A stretch of DNA of 40,779 bases from CAZDAM01 sp964503595 (GCA_964503595.1 CAZDAM010000017.1:1-40779); one strand, 5' to 3'; positions 7,918 to 16,032 are shown, numbered from the stretch's first letter. Made by a program: numbers and translations. Notes: a model not told the origin generated them from the letters alone.

Positions 7918-9480
7918 TCAGATGCTGAGCTTACTGGCTTCGGTACGGGAATAGAAAATCCCCATGAGTACGCGGGTCACAAAAATGGCTGTGAACATGG
8001 AAGTCATAATTCCAATGATAAGAGTCACAGCAAACCCCTGCAATGGACCCGAGCCGAAATTAAACAGAATCAGACAGGTCAGAACCGTGGTCAGATTGCT
8101 GTCTACGATCGCCGACATCGCTTTGTCAAATCCTGCATCAATGGCAGCCAGGGTGCTTTTCCCCAAAATGATTTCTTCCTTGATTCTTTCAAAAATCAGG
8201 ACATTGGCATCCACTGCCATCCCGACCGTCAGAACCAGGCCGGCAATCCCGGGAAGGGTCAGGGTGGCATTCAGACCAACCAGAACCGAAAGAAGCAGGA
8301 TCATATTCATACCAAGAGTAATACAGGAAACGATTCCGGCGCCCCTGTACCAAAGCAGCATGATGACAAAAACCAGGCCCATTCCAATCCGCCCGCTGGT
8401 CAGACCTCTTTCCACCGAATCCTTGCCAAGACTTGGTCCTACGCGGTTTTCGTGCGCCAGAACCAGTTTGGCTGGAAGCGAGCCAGCCTTGAGGACATCC
8501 ACAATGCCTCGGACATAATTCACGTCAAAGCTTCCCTTGATCGTACATTCCCCACTGGTAATCGGCTCCTCGATATTGGGTGCCATGTAGACTTCCCCAC
8601 CCAGCACAATCGCCAGACGACGACCGACCATACCACGGGTCAGGTTGCCAAAAACTCCGGCCCCGTCCCCATCAAATCGCAGACCGATTTCAGGCCTTCC
8701 CATTTCCGAGAAGCGGACAAATGCACTGTCGATATGCTCTCCGGTCAGAGGGACTTCTCTTTTCAGGAGGTACCAGCTGGGCTCACCCGTAGGCTGGCCG
8801 TCCTTGCCAACAGGCTGAACCCCCCGCACAATTTCATAGGCCGGATTCTGGCCATCCGCACCGAACTGTACCGGACTGGCCTTCTCATCCACCAGTTCCT
8901 GAAACTTCAGAAGGTCGGTCTGCCCCATGATGGCCTTGACCTGGCTTTCATCAAAATTTCCGGCCAGCTGAACCCGGATATGGGTTTCATCATAACGCTG
9001 AACGACAGGCTCGGTAATTTTGAGCATGTCAATCCGGTTCTTGAGAACCTCAATGGTTTTTCTTAAGAGAGCGTTTCTTTGGGACGAGTCCGTCAGTTCT
9101 GCCGGGGGCACAACTTCGTAGACCAGATCAATCCCGCCTTGGAGATCCAGGCCCAGATTCACGGTTTTTTCATAAAACAGATTCCGGATACCGCGTGGAT
9201 CGGATTCCAGTCCCAAACGGGCATTTTCTGCAGTAAACGCCGTATTCCATTCGGAGTCACTCAGACCGCCGGACTTATCCGCATCATACTTCTGCATGAA
9301 AGCGGCATCACTGGAAAGCCTCTGACGATGATAATTACGAAAATCCTCTGTAGTCAGAATTCCGTTTCTATCCACGTCTTCCACATACGGGAAGACTCCT
9401 AGAGAGGGAAGTGAGATGTAAATTGCTCCCAAAAACACAACCAGAATGAAGATGAATTTGGGCTTGTAATTTTCACGCAT
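7918..9480 (-). CDS. secD: Protein translocase subunit SecD with an EF-hand pair
   Basis: SecD is the larger half of the SecDF export motor. Normal features are TM1 (residues 8-26), the P1 start GLDLQGGIDLVYEV (about 110), the IRVQLAG and TSGRIG motifs, the SecD hallmark TVGMAVDANVLIFERIKEE, and a final RND-like helix bundle ending at 520. The odd part is residues 35-77, between TM1 and P1. DVDRNGILTTED (35-46) and DADKSGGLSDSE (66-77) are two complete 12-residue EF-hand loops, with acidic or Asn/Ser ligands at 1, 3, 5 and 12 and Gly at 6. That segment faces the periplasm, so calcium could bind there; this function is inference. AAAGGA lies upstream of the ATG, and a strong promoter precedes it. 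Confidence 0.95.
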   Translation of the reverse strand: MRENYKPKFIFILVVFLGAIYISLPSLGVFPYVEDVDRNGILTTEDFRNYHRQRLSSDAAFMQKYDADKSGGLSDSEWNTAFTAENARLGLESDPRGIRNLFYEKTVNLGLDLQGGIDLVYEVVPPAELTDSSQRNALLRKTIEVLKNRIDMLKITEPVVQRYDETHIRVQLAGNFDESQVKAIMGQTDLLKFQELVDEKASPVQFGADGQNPAYEIVRGVQPVGKDGQPTGEPSWYLLKREVPLTGEHIDSAFVRFSEMGRPEIGLRFDGDGAGVFGNLTRGMVGRRLAIVLGGEVYMAPNIEEPITSGECTIKGSFDVNYVRGIVDVLKAGSLPAKLVLAHENRVGPSLGKDSVERGLTSGRIGMGLVFVIMLLWYRGAGIVSCITLGMNMILLLSVLVGLNATLTLPGIAGLVLTVGMAVDANVLIFERIKEEIILGKSTLAAIDAGFDKAMSAIVDSNLTTVLTCLILFNFGSGPLQGFAVTLIIGIMTSMFTAIFVTRVLMGIFYSRTEASKLSI

Positions 9481-9520
9481 TGCGGATTCCTTTGATCAAG
9501 CCTGCATTATGAAGGCGATG

Positions 9521-9550
9521 AGTATACGGCTCGCCTGCAAACAGTGTCAA
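9521..9550 (-). promoter_or_regulatory. Strong sigma-70 promoter of secD-secF
   Basis: Minus strand: a perfect TTGACA (9545-9550), an 18-bp spacer and TATACT (9521-9526, five of six). Transcription would begin about 35 bp before the secD ATG. The -35 box directly adjoins the U-tract of the HU terminator, so the two genes are separated with no wasted sequence. Confidence 0.7.
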
Positions 9551-9590
9551 AAAAAAATGCCGTCCACCGCATTTGGAGCAGGGACGGCAT
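9551..9590 (-). terminator. Intrinsic terminator of the HU gene
   Basis: A 9-bp perfect stem, ATGCCGTCC with GGACGGCAT (9557-9565 and 9582-9590), encloses a 16-nt loop. On the minus-strand transcript it is followed by a run of at least seven U residues. It lies 17 bp after the HU stop codon. Confidence 0.88.
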
Positions 9591-9607
9591 CCGAAAGGAT
9601 CGAAAAA

Positions 9608-9880
9608 TTACTTGATCAGATCCTTGAATTCCTTTCCAGGAAGGAATTTTGGCACTTTGGAAGCCGGGATATCAATCTCAGCTTTGGTGCGAGGGTTGAT
9701 TCCCTTACGGGCCTGGCGCTCAGCAACCTTGAAAGAACCAAAACCAATCAGCTGGACCGACTGACCATCTTTCAGGCTGGTTTTTACGGTATCCAGAAAA
9801 ACATCCAGAGCTTTGGCTGCATCGGCTTGAGAGATGGACGCCTTTTCAGCAACAGCTTTCACCAGTTCAGACTTATTCAT
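9608..9880 (-). CDS. hup: HU-family DNA-binding protein
   Basis: HU is a small basic dimer that bends and compacts DNA without much sequence preference. The 90-residue length and whole sequence are typical: MNKSELVKAVAEKA at the N-terminus, a helix-turn-helix-like dimer core, GFGSFKVAERQARKG, and the beta-arm motif INPRTKAEIDIPASKV that inserts into the minor groove. A GGAGG lies 6 nt before the ATG. The gene stands alone, with its own extended -10 promoter and its own terminator, between the rpe operon and secDF. I cannot tell HU from a close IHF-type relative with certainty, but the proline-containing arm and sequence favour HU. Confidence 0.95.
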   Translation of the reverse strand: MNKSELVKAVAEKASISQADAAKALDVFLDTVKTSLKDGQSVQLIGFGSFKVAERQARKGINPRTKAEIDIPASKVPKFLPGKEFKDLIK

Positions 9881-9924
9881 TTTTCCTCCTTATACAAGAC
9901 GAGAACTCCGGTAAACGGTCTTCG

Positions 9925-9933
9925 TTTATACCA
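9925..9933 (-). promoter_or_regulatory. Extended -10 promoter of the HU gene
   Basis: Minus strand TGGTATAAA combines the TG extension with a TATAAA hexamer, giving a leader of roughly 40 nt before the HU ATG. No good -35 hexamer is present, as is usual for extended -10 promoters. The same nine bases CTGGTATAA occur at the prepilin promoter. The 91-bp region upstream of HU shows nothing else clear. Confidence 0.45.
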
Positions 9934-9971
9934 GAATGTTGAGAACTTGGATAGAGATATCCGCACAGAAT

Positions 9972-11207
9972 TCAAGCTGCAAGGCGCTCGGCAAGGCTTT
10001 CGTAATGCTTTTGCAGGCGGGAATTACCTGACTGACGGGCACATAAGGCAAGCATGGCATAGACCTGGGAAGAACCTCCATGACGCTCAAGAACAGATTC
10101 CAGCACCTTTCTGGACTCTTCAACCCTTTGCCTTCTGAGATATTCCGAACTCAGATCCAGTCCCAGACTTTCTTCCTGAGCTCCTAGAAGCCAAGCTGCT
10201 CGAAGTTGTTCAAAAGCCAGATGTTCTTCGCCCAGATGGCGCAAAACTCTGACAAAATCCAGAAGACCTTCCGGGCTGAAAGGCCTCAGACGGGTATATT
10301 CTTCCAGAACCTTGCGGGCTTTGGCATACTCCCCCCTTTCTTCGAGGGCAAGCCCCAGACGGTGCAAAGTATTCGGTTCTTTGGCATTCACTCCAAGGCG
10401 CCGCCTTAATGTGGCACACACGCTCTTGAGATCCTTCTTCCGGCGGTAAAGTTCTTCCAGGCGACTGAGAAACTGGAGTCTGCGGGACGGAGAGGATGAA
10501 TGCCCCAAGAGACTTTCCAGAGCCAGGATCTGCCCGTCCTCATCCCCCAGGCGGTAGGACAGACGATATCCTTTCTGCAGAAGGGCGGGGCTTCTTTCGT
10601 AATCCGGAAGCTCTCTTAAATTCATCAGAGCCTGGGCCAGCTTGCCTTCTTTCTCCAGAAGGCGGATCCGAAGACGCCGGGCCCGGGTTCCCCCAAAGTC
10701 ATTCAGCCATTCTTCACAGTCTCTCAGATTTCCCAGTTCAAAAGAACAAAGGGCCATTGCCATAGCAAGGCGGGACTTCCATACGCGGGCATTTTCACTT
10801 CTCTCCATGATACGGCGAAACTGGGTCAGAGCCTCCTGATAGCGCCCCTGGCTCAGACAGTGCCGACCCAGTTCAAAAGCTATTTTCTCGGAAAAATGCT
10901 GACGCAAAAATCTTTCTGCTTGAATTTCCCAGACAATCATCTGCCGACTTTTTTTGAGGCAATGCAGCCATTCCGACCAGATTTTTCTCAGACCAGGAAA
11001 AGGAGTGACAATGGATTCCAGAATTTCAGCTGCTTCGGAATAGCGCTTCATCAAGGCCAGGCCACGAGCCGTATACACTCTCCCTACGATCGAGTTAGGA
11101 TGGCGGATCTGGGTGCGGGCAGCCAGATGTAGAAGAGCTGAAGCATTCTTTTTCTGGTGATGTTCCTTCAAAAGCTCCAGGGTTTTGGCGGAAATCGAGG
11201 CTTTCAT
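9972..11207 (-). CDS. TPR-repeat protein, function unknown
   Basis: This 411-residue soluble protein consists of tetratricopeptide-like helical hairpins; no signal peptide or membrane segment is visible. Recognisable repeats include GRHCLSQGRYQEALTQFRRI (about residue 115), the region TLHRLGLALEERGEYAKARK (about 275), and a similar one ending at the C-terminus (SQVYAMLALCARQSGNSRL). TPR proteins are scaffolds, so no reaction can be assigned. Its ATG overlaps the rpe stop codon in an ATGA, so it is translationally coupled to rpe as last gene of the operon that starts at the HIT gene. A role connected with the PASTA protein and pseudokinase is possible from position alone. No terminator is evident after it. 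Confidence 0.75.
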   Translation of the reverse strand: MKASISAKTLELLKEHHQKKNASALLHLAARTQIRHPNSIVGRVYTARGLALMKRYSEAAEILESIVTPFPGLRKIWSEWLHCLKKSRQMIVWEIQAERFLRQHFSEKIAFELGRHCLSQGRYQEALTQFRRIMERSENARVWKSRLAMAMALCSFELGNLRDCEEWLNDFGGTRARRLRIRLLEKEGKLAQALMNLRELPDYERSPALLQKGYRLSYRLGDEDGQILALESLLGHSSSPSRRLQFLSRLEELYRRKKDLKSVCATLRRRLGVNAKEPNTLHRLGLALEERGEYAKARKVLEEYTRLRPFSPEGLLDFVRVLRHLGEEHLAFEQLRAAWLLGAQEESLGLDLSSEYLRRQRVEESRKVLESVLERHGGSSQVYAMLALCARQSGNSRLQKHYESLAERLAA

Positions 11208-11857
11208 GCCAGCCCTCTTAACTGCTCCTGCATTTTCGCAAGACTTTCCTCGGGCTGTTCAGCTCCAAAAATAGCGGAACCCACAACAACCAGGTCAACC
11301 CCAAGAGAATGCATTCGGTCAAAAGAATCCGGCTTGATGCCTCCATCCACTTCGATCTGAAAGGAGCGTTCACCCCTCATTTTCTTCAGTTCCTGAATCT
11401 TCCGATCCATTGCTGGAATATAGGACTGTCCTCCAAAGCCCGGATTCACAGTCATCAGAAGAACCTGATCGAGATCATCCAGCACGTACTCGATGAAAGA
11501 GAGAGGGGTGGCGGGATTCAGGACAGCCCCCGCCCTTGCACCCAGATCACGGATGCTTTGCAGGGTGCTGTGCAGATGTGGCGTGGTTTCAACCTGAACA
11601 AGAATACAGTCACAGCCACTGTCCACATAGTCCTTCAGAAGAGTATCCGGATTGGAAACCATGAGATGGGCTTCAAGAGAACCGGAAAAGCCCCTTTTCA
11701 GGGACTCAATCACTGGTGGGCCAAAAGTCAGATTGGGAACAAAATGCCCATCCATCACATCCAGATGCAAAACATCCACTCCGGCAGCATCAAGCATCTT
11801 CAGTGCTTCTCCCAGAAAAAGAAAATCTGCATTCAGTATGGATGGGGCTAGCTTCAC
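11204..11857 (-). CDS. rpe: Ribulose-phosphate 3-epimerase
   Basis: Rpe interconverts ribulose-5-phosphate and xylulose-5-phosphate in the pentose phosphate pathway. The 217-residue TIM-barrel has all the family marks: KLAPSILNADF at the start, LHLDVMDGHFVPNLTFGP with metal-binding His/Asp (about residues 32-50), MTVNPGFGGQ (about 140), and EVDGGI (about 175) with the second catalytic Asp, then GSAIFG in the phosphate site. The start is GTG, inside a GTGA overlap with the pseudokinase stop. Placement of rpe after rsmB and a PASTA kinase mirrors the conserved Firmicute order rsmB-prpC-prkC-rsgA-rpe, although prpC and rsgA are absent here. Confidence 0.96.
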   Translation of the reverse strand: MKLAPSILNADFLFLGEALKMLDAAGVDVLHLDVMDGHFVPNLTFGPPVIESLKRGFSGSLEAHLMVSNPDTLLKDYVDSGCDCILVQVETTPHLHSTLQSIRDLGARAGAVLNPATPLSFIEYVLDDLDQVLLMTVNPGFGGQSYIPAMDRKIQELKKMRGERSFQIEVDGGIKPDSFDRMHSLGVDLVVVGSAIFGAEQPEESLAKMQEQLRGLA

Positions 11858-12933
11858 CCGGCACTCCCGAAAAATTTATAACAGAAACTGAGAACGATAA
11901 TGGTGAGCGCAATGAGACGAAACCAGCTCTCCAGATCCAAAGAATCACGGCGGGCTGCATCAGCTCCGCTCCAGACCCGAGAATAGTCCGGCTCCTTCTG
12001 CTCTTTGGGCTCACCCCTTAAGGCATGCACTACATCAAAAGCTGAATTCAGCTGCTCCTTGTCCGTGCGGATTTCCATCTCTGTTCTGATCCGTTTCACC
12101 TCATCGATAACTCCGATAGATTTATCGACAAACTGCTGGATTTTACTGAATCTTTTGTCGACATCACGGGTCACACAAAAAAAGAAAAGATCTGCAACAC
12201 CTTCCACCACAGACTCCGGGATGTCACGGTAACGGGCCTTCATGCAGCCTACAAGATGAGCTCTTTCCAGTTCCGCATGATTGCGTTTCTGGGAAAATAC
12301 GGGTTCTCCTACCAGCATTTCAAACATCAGAGTCCCCAGAAAATAGAGATCTCCTGTACAGTCCAGACAAAGCTCCGGCCCCAGATCCTTAATTCTTGAA
12401 GGGGAAAAGCGCAGAATCCGGATTTCAGCTTCCCGGTTGATGAAAACATCCTCACGGGAGAGATTCCGTGAGGTCACTCTCAGCTCAATGGCATGTTTGA
12501 GATTCAGTCCGATTTTCAGGCAGCCCTTCAGAACAAATTCCAGAGGCAGTATCTCCCCACTTTCCATCAGGTGCATCAGCGGAATCCCATCAAAACTGGC
12601 TGTCGCCACAACCAGCTTCTTCTTCCAGAGATCCAGATCCTCAATCGGAAGACTGCCCTGAAAATCCTTGAGACGACGCATCGATTTCAGGGACTTGATC
12701 CAGTTCTGCAATTCTTCGGAACGTCGAAAGAAACTGTTCTTGACGACATGTAGAAAAATTTTCTGCCGACTTTTCGCATCCCAGGCTTCAAAAACATTCG
12801 TGCGGGAGGTTTCCACCAGAAGCCGCAAGACCTTGTAACGCTCTTTGACCACAAAATTGCGTGCACTCAAGTCCATGAGGGCCGGGCTTTTGAAAACACT
12901 TTCCAGTGCGATTTCTTCTGAACTCAGCGCCAT
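11854..12933 (-). CDS. Membrane-anchored protein kinase-like pseudokinase
   Basis: The 359-residue protein aligns by eye with bacterial Hanks-type Ser/Thr kinases, but the catalytic positions are missing. The N-lobe start YKVLRLLVETSRTNVFEAWD matches the Gly-loop region yet has no glycines. The VAIK lysine position reads FLHV. The HRD loop is SRNLSREDVFIN (about residue 165) and the DFG is RFS. Structural parts persist: TGDLYFLGTLMFEMLVGEPVF (about 195) matches the DVYSLG helix region. A hydrophobic segment near residues 338-353 (LIALTIIVLSFCYKFF) would anchor it in the membrane, as in PrkC. It overlaps the PASTA gene by 10 bp and rpe by 4 bp. Probably a signalling scaffold rather than an enzyme (inference). 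Confidence 0.75.
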   Translation of the reverse strand: MALSSEEIALESVFKSPALMDLSARNFVVKERYKVLRLLVETSRTNVFEAWDAKSRQKIFLHVVKNSFFRRSEELQNWIKSLKSMRRLKDFQGSLPIEDLDLWKKKLVVATASFDGIPLMHLMESGEILPLEFVLKGCLKIGLNLKHAIELRVTSRNLSREDVFINREAEIRILRFSPSRIKDLGPELCLDCTGDLYFLGTLMFEMLVGEPVFSQKRNHAELERAHLVGCMKARYRDIPESVVEGVADLFFFCVTRDVDKRFSKIQQFVDKSIGVIDEVKRIRTEMEIRTDKEQLNSAFDVVHALRGEPKEQKEPDYSRVWSGADAARRDSLDLESWFRLIALTIIVLSFCYKFFGSAG

Positions 12934-13928
12934 GCCTCGCCTCTCATTGATTCCAGTACAGGCTCTCCCTGCAAATCTACTTTCTGAAAAAAGATGCCAT
13001 CCAGATAAACATTGAGATATCCCTGGCCCGTAAAAAGAATTTCCCGCTCAAAGGTCTCTCCCGGAGCATGGGTTTCCTCACTCAGAACCCGTCCCCCCTG
13101 GGCATCGACCAGCTCAAGCCGCAATCTTCTGGACTCAAGCCCTGGCGGCAGATTCAGCCGGATTCTGGCTCGCATGCGGCCCGTACTGGCTGCAAGCCCC
13201 TGGCCGGAGCGGTTCACCACAAGCGAAAACCCTTTCGCCCGACTTATTTCAAGGCCTGCTCTCGGCTCCTGTCCCGTGATCTGGTTTTCCGGATAGTCCG
13301 GATCCCAGGAATAACGGACTCCTCTGGGTTCAAGCCCCATCGAACGGGCTCTTTTCATGCCTTCCTGCAAGCTAAGCCCCGTGAAGGCCGGCATCATCCG
13401 CTGAGGCTCATTTTCCATGCCAATCAGAAGATCGATGGCCTCTCCCCGATGGGTTCCCGCTCCGGCAGGAGGCTCCTGAGCAATCACCTGGCCGTTAAAT
13501 TCAGCCGGAGCCTGAATCCGAGCCACCCGACCAACAGCAAGCCCCTGATTCCTCAAACGGGAACCTGCATCGCGAAGATTCAGGCCCTGAACCGAAGGGA
13601 TTGGCTCCAGATCGCTTCCCAGAGAAATAGTGACATAAATGCTGCGACCTCTTTTGATCAGAGTTCCCGGACGAGGCTTCTGGTCCAGAACATGATTGAC
13701 CGGAATTTCGCTACTGTACTTCTTCTCAACAATCTGAAGCTCAACCCCTTCTGGCTGGTGCTCCAGAATCCAGGTCAGGGACTTGCCAGTATAATCCGGC
13801 GTGCTGATCTCCGCCGTACGGAAAATATCCCTAAGCGCCTTCAGAGTGAAATGAACACCAGCCAGAAGCAGAAGACCCAGAAAGAGAAAAAACAGCAGAC
13901 GACGAAAGATCAGGCCTAAAAGCCTCAT
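12924..13928 (-). CDS. Membrane-anchored protein with three PASTA repeats
   Basis: PASTA repeats are extracytoplasmic modules that bind muropeptides or lipid II in PrkC/PknB-type kinases and some penicillin-binding proteins. The protein has an N-terminal anchor (residues 9-28, LLFFLFLGLLLLAGVHFTL), then PASTA units at roughly 40-105, 106-173 and 174-242. Their spacing is set by repeated QxPxxG motifs: DQKPRPGTLIKRG, AQEPPAGAGTHRG and GQEPRAGLEISRA. A beta-rich C-terminal domain (about 248-334) follows. It has no kinase domain; that is on the next gene, which it overlaps by 10 bp. Upstream it overlaps the rsmB-like gene by ATGA. I infer that the two proteins together stand for a split PrkC-type receptor. 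Confidence 0.85.
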   Translation of the reverse strand: MRLLGLIFRRLLFFLFLGLLLLAGVHFTLKALRDIFRTAEISTPDYTGKSLTWILEHQPEGVELQIVEKKYSSEIPVNHVLDQKPRPGTLIKRGRSIYVTISLGSDLEPIPSVQGLNLRDAGSRLRNQGLAVGRVARIQAPAEFNGQVIAQEPPAGAGTHRGEAIDLLIGMENEPQRMMPAFTGLSLQEGMKRARSMGLEPRGVRYSWDPDYPENQITGQEPRAGLEISRAKGFSLVVNRSGQGLAASTGRMRARIRLNLPPGLESRRLRLELVDAQGGRVLSEETHAPGETFEREILFTGQGYLNVYLDGIFFQKVDLQGEPVLESMRGEAWR

Positions 13929-15100
13929 GACACCTTCCTCCAGCAGGAAGTGTAGAAAATCTGATTTCCTTCTTCTTCCGGCAATCCCAGCTGTCCCGCT
14001 CCAAAACGAAGAGTCCTGAGTCCATGGGAGGCTACCAGGGGAACTTCTTCGTAACCCTCGTGAGACTCCCCCACAATTTCTATGGTTTCAGTCCGGTTAA
14101 AGGTGCAGACGCAGTAGATCATTTCTCCACCAGGCTCCAGACATTTCAAGGCATTGGAAAATAATTCTTTCTGAAGAGGCTGATGGTACGTGGAATCTGA
14201 AGCTGTCTTGTGGAACAGATACTCCGGATGACTAAGAACAGTGCCCCAGGCCGAGCAGGGAGCATCTAGGAAAATCGTATCAAACCTGCGGCCTTCCCGT
14301 AAAAAGACATTGAGGGCATCCAGGGCATCTGCCTGCAAAAATTCGATCCGCTCTGCAAGATCCTCACTCTGAAATCTCTGGATCATTCGTTCGTAACGAC
14401 TTTTCTGTAATTCCACGGAAACCGCGTGAACTCCCGGACTCTTAAGACAGTGCAGCATCAGTTTATTACCCGGGGCCGAGCATAGATCCAGATGAGCCTT
14501 CCCCTGATTCAGAAAGCTCAGAGCCGCCCATACCGAAGCCGCATCACACTGAAATGCCTTCATCGGAACTGACTCCTCTTCGGTAAAAAACTTCAGCCTG
14601 CCCTCTTCCTGGCCTGCTTGAAGAAGCCTGGGCGTTCTCTGGATGCCGCGACAAAAGCTGCGGGCTTCATCCTTGCCAATGGCAGACACGAGTTCATCCA
14701 TCCAGAAAGATGGAAAAATCGGCTCAGAGGGAATTTCCGGATACTGGCGCAGCCATTCATTCAGAAGCCAGTTAGCCCAGCCCTTCAAAGCTTTGAAGGT
14801 TGGCACCAGGAGTTTCTGAAACTCCGCTTTGGCGGCATGTTCGGGAATCTGATCCATCAGACGGATCTGAACCAGGGTCAAAACCAGAGCCCCCAGAACA
14901 TCTTTCGGGATTTTTTTTCCGGCAATTTCCCTGAGTCCCGGGGCAATGCACCACCAGAAACGCAGTGTATTCAGAAGCAGAGCCTTGGCCGTTTTCTGTC
15001 CCATCGGGACAACCGACCTGCTCAGCTCCTCAAGTGCCTGTTCTCGATCCCATTCTCCCGCCTGAATCCTGCGTAGAGAATGCAGCAGAATTCTGCGCAT
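13925..15100 (-). CDS. rsmB: RsmB/NOL1-family RNA m5C methyltransferase
   Basis: RsmB methylates a cytosine of 16S rRNA (C967 in E. coli) using SAM. The preferred start is 15100: AGGGG lies 2-3 nt upstream and translation then opens directly in the NusB-like domain (MRRILLHSLRRIQAG). The longer frame would run back into the HIT gene. Residues about 1-130 are NusB-like. The methyltransferase domain contains LDLCSAPGNK (SAM motif I), DAPCSAWGTVLSHPE (motif IV) and IYCVCTFNRTETIEIV (motif VI), so both conserved cysteines of the m5C mechanism are present. Length is 391 residues, slightly short. It is the second gene of its operon, 10 bp after the HIT gene and overlapping the PASTA gene by ATGA. 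A different m5C target cannot be excluded. Confidence 0.88.
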   Translation of the reverse strand: MRRILLHSLRRIQAGEWDREQALEELSRSVVPMGQKTAKALLLNTLRFWWCIAPGLREIAGKKIPKDVLGALVLTLVQIRLMDQIPEHAAKAEFQKLLVPTFKALKGWANWLLNEWLRQYPEIPSEPIFPSFWMDELVSAIGKDEARSFCRGIQRTPRLLQAGQEEGRLKFFTEEESVPMKAFQCDAASVWAALSFLNQGKAHLDLCSAPGNKLMLHCLKSPGVHAVSVELQKSRYERMIQRFQSEDLAERIEFLQADALDALNVFLREGRRFDTIFLDAPCSAWGTVLSHPEYLFHKTASDSTYHQPLQKELFSNALKCLEPGGEMIYCVCTFNRTETIEIVGESHEGYEEVPLVASHGLRTLRFGAGQLGLPEEEGNQIFYTSCWRKVS

Positions 15101-15110
15101 AACCCCTGTT

Positions 15111-15446
15111 CTAGCCCGGAGGCCAGTCAAAACTGCGCCCGGAGAGCAGGTGCAGGTGAAAATGAAACACACTCTGTCCCGCCCTGGCACCACAATTGGT
15201 CACCAGACGGATGTTTTCCCGATCCAGATCGGCCTGATCACAGAACGTATGAATCGCCTGATACATTCTGTCCATCAGTCCGGGGACTCGGCCAGCTTCC
15301 AGAAAATCCTTCACCTCCATCTTGGGGATGAAAAGGACATGCACAGGAGCCTGGGGGTGAATATCCCGAAACGCCAGAACATGCTCATCTTCATATACGA
15401 TATCTGCAGGCAGTTCCCGCTCGATAATTTTTTTGAAGATGGTCAT
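15111..15446 (-). CDS. HIT-family nucleotide-binding hydrolase (HinT-like)
   Basis: HIT proteins hydrolyse purine nucleoside phosphoramidates or related adenylated compounds. The 111-residue protein shows the HinT/PKCI branch pattern: IFKKIIERELPADIVYEDE at the N-terminus, AFRDIHPQAPVHVLFIPK in the middle, and the catalytic triad HFHLHLLSGR near residue 95. A GGAGG lies 5 nt before the ATG. It begins the operon that continues with rsmB, the PASTA gene, the pseudokinase, rpe and a TPR gene. Its promoter is not obvious in the 109-bp divergent region shared with the plus-strand gene at 15556. Confidence 0.93.
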   Translation of the reverse strand: MTIFKKIIERELPADIVYEDEHVLAFRDIHPQAPVHVLFIPKMEVKDFLEAGRVPGLMDRMYQAIHTFCDQADLDRENIRLVTNCGARAGQSVFHFHLHLLSGRSFDWPPG

Positions 15447-15504
15447 TCTTGCCTCCGTGTCAGACCGGTTAGCCTACCATAAGTCCAGACATAAATTCCC
15501 CTGA

Positions 15505-15522
15505 TTTGCATGAATTTGCATG
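15505..15522. repeat. Tandem TTTGCATG direct repeat, 10-bp period
   Basis: TTTGCATG occurs at 15505-15512 and again at 15515-15522, exactly one helical turn apart, in the divergent region between the HIT operon and the small exported-protein gene. A TAAAAT hexamer follows at 15523-15528 on the plus strand. The arrangement suits a regulator binding the same face of the helix, but no regulator is identified. Confidence 0.4.
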
Positions 15523-15555
15523 TAAAATTCTGCCTGTCATTCCGATAGGAAAGTC

Positions 15556-16032
15556 ATGAAAAAAATGATTTCCTTCTTTTGCCTTTCTCTCACACCCCTG
15601 ATCGCCGCACCCACTCCTCCGGATCTGAATCTCCCCGGACAGACCCTGCCTCTGGGAGCCAGAGACAGCTATTCCTCTACCTGGAAGCAAAGCAGGATCC
15701 TGCTGGAATCCGAGAAACTGGATCCTGCCTATCAGGTTGCTCTAAATCACGTCTTTGAAACCCGCTTTCTGAACCCGGAAGGCTTCTTGCATCTTCTGGA
15801 AAAGGAAGCCAACAGAGACTCGTCACTTCAAGCCTGGCTTTCCATGAATCTTGAAGATTTAAAGGACTTCTATCGCCTGGTCCAGGCTGCCCGCCTGAGC
15901 CAGATCGAGCAGTTCAATGAAGTGTCCATGCGCATGCAGAAAAGAAGTGACCAACTGGAAAAACTAACTCTGAATCTGCCAGTGGTTCAGTCACTTAAAA
16001 GTCGTGCCAGCGCATCTCTGGCAAAGCCCTGA
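15556..16032 (+). CDS. Small exported protein, function unknown
   Basis: I do not recognise a family. The 158-residue product begins with a signal peptide (MKKMISFFCLSLTPLIAAP) and would be about 140 residues when mature. The body is helical and charged, with two Leu-rich stretches (HLLEKEANRDSSLQAWL and a C-terminal one with QKRSDQLEKLTLNL) that could form a short coiled coil. It has no cysteines after the signal and no obvious lipobox. An AGGAAAG lies 3-9 nt upstream of the ATG. Its 3' end overlaps the convergent TPR gene by 46 bp. It stands alone on the plus strand between two long minus-strand operons. Confidence 0.65.
   Translation: MKKMISFFCLSLTPLIAAPTPPDLNLPGQTLPLGARDSYSSTWKQSRILLESEKLDPAYQVALNHVFETRFLNPEGFLHLLEKEANRDSSLQAWLSMNLEDLKDFYRLVQAARLSQIEQFNEVSMRMQKRSDQLEKLTLNLPVVQSLKSRASASLAKP

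Noticed and set aside
9949..9962. GGATA-GAGA-TATCC hairpin as a terminator after the TPR gene
   Set aside because: Only 5 bp of stem and no U-tract on the minus strand.
11854..12933. An active Ser/Thr kinase
   Set aside because: The Gly loop, VAIK Lys, HRD Asp and DFG Asp are all replaced.
13068..13919. Plus-strand frame of 283 codons
   Set aside because: Entirely antisense to the well-supported PASTA gene; composition is that of a shadow frame.
16005..16023. TGCCAG/CTGGCA hairpin at the convergent overlap as a terminator
   Set aside because: Six base pairs, no U-tract, and located inside both coding sequences.
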